NCBI GenBank assembly: GCA_003564915.1 | Contig: PXDX01000038.1 | Location: 1-5,249 of the forward strand | Reading direction: 5' to 3' | DNA: 5,249 bases | From: a candidate division WWE3 bacterium | Lineage (GTDB): Bacteria; Patescibacteriota; WWE3; UBA101185; UBA10185 | Part shown: piece after piece, positions 2,673 through 5,249 of the stretch | How the letters are laid out: each line of letters starts with the position of its first letter | Numbering within the stretch: position 1 is the stretch's first letter | Made by a program: the position numbers and the translations under genes | The notes under the pieces: generated by a model | Databases searched by the model: none | The model's input: the letters and a program-made list of their open reading frames with translations, nothing else | Told to the model about the DNA's origin: nothing

Positions 2673-5159
2673 TTAAACCTCTTCAACAAACTTGGTTTCC
2701 ATATAATTTCTAAATTGTTCCGCTACCTTCGGAAAGTGACCAGCTGTCTCCGGTTTAAACGAAAGTTCATTATGACCGCCCTCGGATCCTTCAACAAGAC
2801 CTAGAACTCTACCAACTCTCTGTGAAGGCCAAATACCCTCTTCCCTATCCGGCTTTCCTACTCCTAAATCCAAAGAAACAACAGGAGGTTTTTCTTCTGC
2901 ACCGGCGTACTCACCGTAGTCACTAAGATCGAAGGCTATCCTAGTTTGATCTCCGGATTCCGGATTTGTTACTTTAAAATTTATGCGGGCCTCTCCCCCT
3001 GCCCTATTACCTCTCTTCACAGTAGGAATCGGTCTAACGGACACAACTACACGTGCACCGGATTTCTTATCCCGCAGGATGTAAGTACTCGTGGCTTTTT
3101 CCACCCAATTTCCTTCGGAGTTATATTCTCCTTGATGTTGGGGATTCTGTTCTAATTCCAAAGACGCATCTGCCTTATGTAGACCTTTTAATATACGCAT
3201 AGAAAAAGCAATAGTATTCATCTTTTCCAATAACTCCCCTATAGTAACGTCTTCAGCTTCCCCTCTTGCTATCATTTGCGCAGCTTTAAAAAACTCAGCA
3301 TTCTTTCTTACAAAGGCTTCGTGTACTTGCGGAGCAAACTCCCAACCAACATTATCTTCAACTTGATTGAATATCCCTCTCCAATTAAAGGCTTCATTGG
3401 CAATTGCGTAAAAGTTTTTAAATACAGCTCTTTTTTCCTCATCCGTTAAATCGTGGCTTGCTGCGAATTCTAAAATATCCTCGCCGGAACCTCCGTATTC
3501 CAAAGCCAAAAAGGTCTTTAGTCCATATTCTCCAAATTTTCTTACAAAAGCCCTTAATCGTTCTAATTTTTGCGGATTATCTCCCACCTCTTCAGAAAGC
3601 TCCATATAAGTGAGTAAGAACCATCCTTGTTCATGTAAATCCAAAGAATTTAGGCGTACACCTGTACCTTGAAAAAATTCGTCATTAAATATTCCTTCGT
3701 AATTGTCTAAAAACAACTGAAGGTATTTTTCTCGTTGCTCTAGTTCAAAATCGGTTTCATCGGCTTTTGGAAGAAAAAGCTCCTCGGAAAGCAAATATCT
3801 CACCTCAGCTCTGACAACCCTCTCTTGCGCTTCTAAGTCTAAAGAGAAAACTCCTTTAATTTGGTCTTCCTCGTCGGAAAGAACCCCCATCAGACCAGAA
3901 TTGTTTAGTCTCCTTACAAAAAAATCGGGGTCATTATATTCTCGCAAATCGTATAGTTTTCCCAGATATCCAACCCCATTCTTACCCACCTCTACTCGAC
4001 CCAATTCTAATCTAAAGAGAATTTCAGCGCTCATACGCCTCTTTAGCACATCTTCGCCCTTAAGATTAGCCAATAAATAAGGGATCGCATGATTAACACC
4101 CAAATCTTCTATCACTCTTACGTATTCTTCTAAAACACCGTGAGAGTTGTACTTCATAAACTCACCTAAAAATTCGAGTACTTCGGTTCTTTTCTGGTCT
4201 GATCCTCTTCCCTGCTCTCCTAAAAAAGTAACCAAATCCCTGTGAAGCATAAGATGATCGTGAGAACCAAATTCTAAAGCTTCAGGAGTAAAAAACTCTT
4301 CGTCATTTTGTGGGCCAACAGGCACTACTATGTCGGATATTCTATCCCGTGGAAAATAACCCAACGCTCCCGTTTCCCGATCAAAAGCCCAAACAATATC
4401 CTTATCCGGAGATATACCCAGCTCATTCTGCATTATTCTTGTAAATCTATCTTCATCTTCCTTAATCTTTTCAAACAGGTCATCAAACATTTCCTGTACA
4501 TGTGGTAAAGCTCTCAAACCACCTATATTGATCAAGCTTTTTGCAAATTCATATCTATGAGTATTAAAAACCCGATGATCAGTGTTAAATTTTCTTTTCG
4601 TGAAATCCAGAAGTCTCACCAATGCTTTTGCCTTAATATCTTGTGATTCACCTACCATCTTGGTTTCAAGGGACCGTAAAGTTGGAAGCAACAAATCATT
4701 CATATATTGAACATGACCTCCTGAATTACTCTCATCATGATCACTATAGAGAATTAAAAAAATCATCCTATTCTCAAACTCGGGATAAACTTCCCTTTCA
4801 AGCAATTCCATATATGAATTAACAATATCTTCCCCTGAAACACTTGTTTCTATTTCTTCCAACGCAGCCTCGACTCTTGAAACTCTGTCCTCACTTTTCT
4901 CCCTCCATTCGACGTACTTAGCTTCAGCTTCTGGAGATAGAGAATATTTTCCCCCTGGAAGATCTTCTCCCGCAGAGGTTTCTTCGGAAATCACAGATTC
5001 TGCAAGAGACTTCCCCAAAGCTTCTACTCTCTCCCAAAACTCTTCAGGAGTTTCATCCTCTCTTGCAAATATTACAACTTCTTCTTCAGATTTTCTCTCT
5101 TCCTTTTTAGGAGGCTCACCCTTCTCCCCTAATCTTGCGGCAGGATTTAATCTGGGCAT
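2673..5159 (-). CDS. Large uncharacterised acidic helical protein, 828 aa
   Basis: No family recognised with confidence. Residues 1-70 are charged and probably disordered (PPKKEERKSEEEVV). Residues about 75-540 are mostly helical with HEAT-like amphipathic pairs, best seen at 355-386 (HAIPYLLANLKGEDVLKRRM). A segment at 531-555 (FVRKFGEYGLKTFLALE) recalls, from memory, large helical proteins of unknown function common in CPR genomes; I cannot verify this. Helices continue to about 670. Residues 677-790 are predicted beta-rich (YILRDKKSGARVVVSV, ARINFKVTN, RIAFDLSDYG), followed by a last helix (FPKVAEQFRNYMETKF). There is no signal peptide, membrane segment, nucleotide-binding loop or clear catalytic motif; the only internal Gly-rich parts are loops. 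The protein is probably a cytosolic scaffold or binding protein. The ATG at 5159 is right for a leaderless transcript. The gene is convergent with the regulator, so it is not in the same operon. Confidence 0.9.
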   Translation of the reverse strand: MPRLNPAARLGEKGEPPKKEERKSEEEVVIFAREDETPEEFWERVEALGKSLAESVISEETSAGEDLPGGKYSLSPEAEAKYVEWREKSEDRVSRVEAALEEIETSVSGEDIVNSYMELLEREVYPEFENRMIFLILYSDHDESNSGGHVQYMNDLLLPTLRSLETKMVGESQDIKAKALVRLLDFTKRKFNTDHRVFNTHRYEFAKSLINIGGLRALPHVQEMFDDLFEKIKEDEDRFTRIMQNELGISPDKDIVWAFDRETGALGYFPRDRISDIVVPVGPQNDEEFFTPEALEFGSHDHLMLHRDLVTFLGEQGRGSDQKRTEVLEFLGEFMKYNSHGVLEEYVRVIEDLGVNHAIPYLLANLKGEDVLKRRMSAEILFRLELGRVEVGKNGVGYLGKLYDLREYNDPDFFVRRLNNSGLMGVLSDEEDQIKGVFSLDLEAQERVVRAEVRYLLSEELFLPKADETDFELEQREKYLQLFLDNYEGIFNDEFFQGTGVRLNSLDLHEQGWFLLTYMELSEEVGDNPQKLERLRAFVRKFGEYGLKTFLALEYGGSGEDILEFAASHDLTDEEKRAVFKNFYAIANEAFNWRGIFNQVEDNVGWEFAPQVHEAFVRKNAEFFKAAQMIARGEAEDVTIGELLEKMNTIAFSMRILKGLHKADASLELEQNPQHQGEYNSEGNWVEKATSTYILRDKKSGARVVVSVRPIPTVKRGNRAGGEARINFKVTNPESGDQTRIAFDLSDYGEYAGAEEKPPVVSLDLGVGKPDREEGIWPSQRVGRVLGLVEGSEGGHNELSFKPETAGHFPKVAEQFRNYMETKFVEEV

Positions 5160-5165
5160 GAATTA

Positions 5166-5171
5166 ATTATA
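5166..5171 (-). promoter_or_regulatory. -10 box of the 828-aa gene, leaderless
   Basis: The minus strand reads TATAAT (5171-5166), then six bases, then the ATG at 5159, so transcription would start at the start codon. There is no Shine-Dalgarno. The -35 region is poor (TTTCAA at a 15-bp spacing is the best). Confidence 0.6.
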
Positions 5172-5213
5172 GCGTATAGGAGCGGTTTGAAATTACTTAA
5201 TTATTTGTTCCAC

Positions 5214-5240
5214 AAAAAAGCGCCTGTATGCAGGGGGTCC
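5214..5240 (-). terminator. Weak terminator of an upstream minus-strand gene
   Basis: On the minus strand CCTG CATA CAGG (5234-5223), with one mismatch and one further pair outside, is followed by CGC and TTTTTT (5219-5214). The stem is short; it would end a gene entering from the right edge. Confidence 0.4.
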
Positions 5241-5249
5241 TCCCTCCAC

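Noticed and set aside
2562..2804. Plus-strand 80-codon ORF across the convergent junction
   Set aside because: It overlaps both real genes out of frame, with no start signal and no protein-like character.
2946..4508. Two plus-strand ORFs (2946-3155 and 4308-4508) antisense to the 828-aa gene
   Set aside because: Shadow frames with no ribosome binding site, inside a clearly coding minus-strand gene.

Overview
The window looks like part of an AT-rich bacterial chromosome, most likely from a candidate-phyla-radiation (Patescibacteria-like) organism. The reasons are bacterial sigma70-type promoters (a perfect TTGACA-N17-TATAAT), a Shine-Dalgarno of the AAAGGAGGT type, a TrmB-family regulator (common in archaea and, from general knowledge, in CPR bacteria), apparently leaderless mRNAs, and a large acidic, all-helical protein of unknown function. 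The taxonomic call is inference; no rRNA or marker gene is present.

Layout. (1) Positions 1-1663 hold no conventional large gene but an extraordinary density of short perfect inverted repeats: stems of 6-11 bp with loops of 3-6 nt follow one another almost end to end. A consensus promoter at 1670-1698 points leftward (minus strand) into this region. On the minus strand the region carries two boxA-like elements, a terminator/attenuator-like hairpin, three small ORFs (the best is a 102-codon, GC-rich ORF at 426-734 with an ideal ribosome binding site), and, cut by the window edge, what looks like the stem I and CUGAUGAGUC core of a hammerhead ribozyme (1-41). A strong plus-strand intrinsic terminator (198-222) closes something transcribed from outside the left edge. 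(2) Positions 1663-1826 are a divergent regulatory region with two near-identical 19-bp palindromes, each embedding the -35 box of a leftward promoter; the second also embeds the -35 box of the regulator's own promoter. (3) 1826-2629 encodes a TrmB-family regulator on the plus strand. (4) 2673-5159 encodes an 828-residue uncharacterised protein on the minus strand, convergent with the regulator. (5) 5160-5249 holds the leaderless promoter of that gene and a weak terminator of an upstream minus-strand gene.

How it may work together (inference): the TrmB-like protein binds the two palindromes, controls itself, and switches a strong leftward promoter that makes a long, heavily structured RNA (or a short attenuated RNA with read-through) that may be trimmed by a hammerhead ribozyme. 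This regulator-controlled hairpin-array transcript is the best candidate in the window for an undescribed system. I recognise no known large RNA family in it. The function of the RNA, the 102-residue ORF and the 828-residue protein is unknown.
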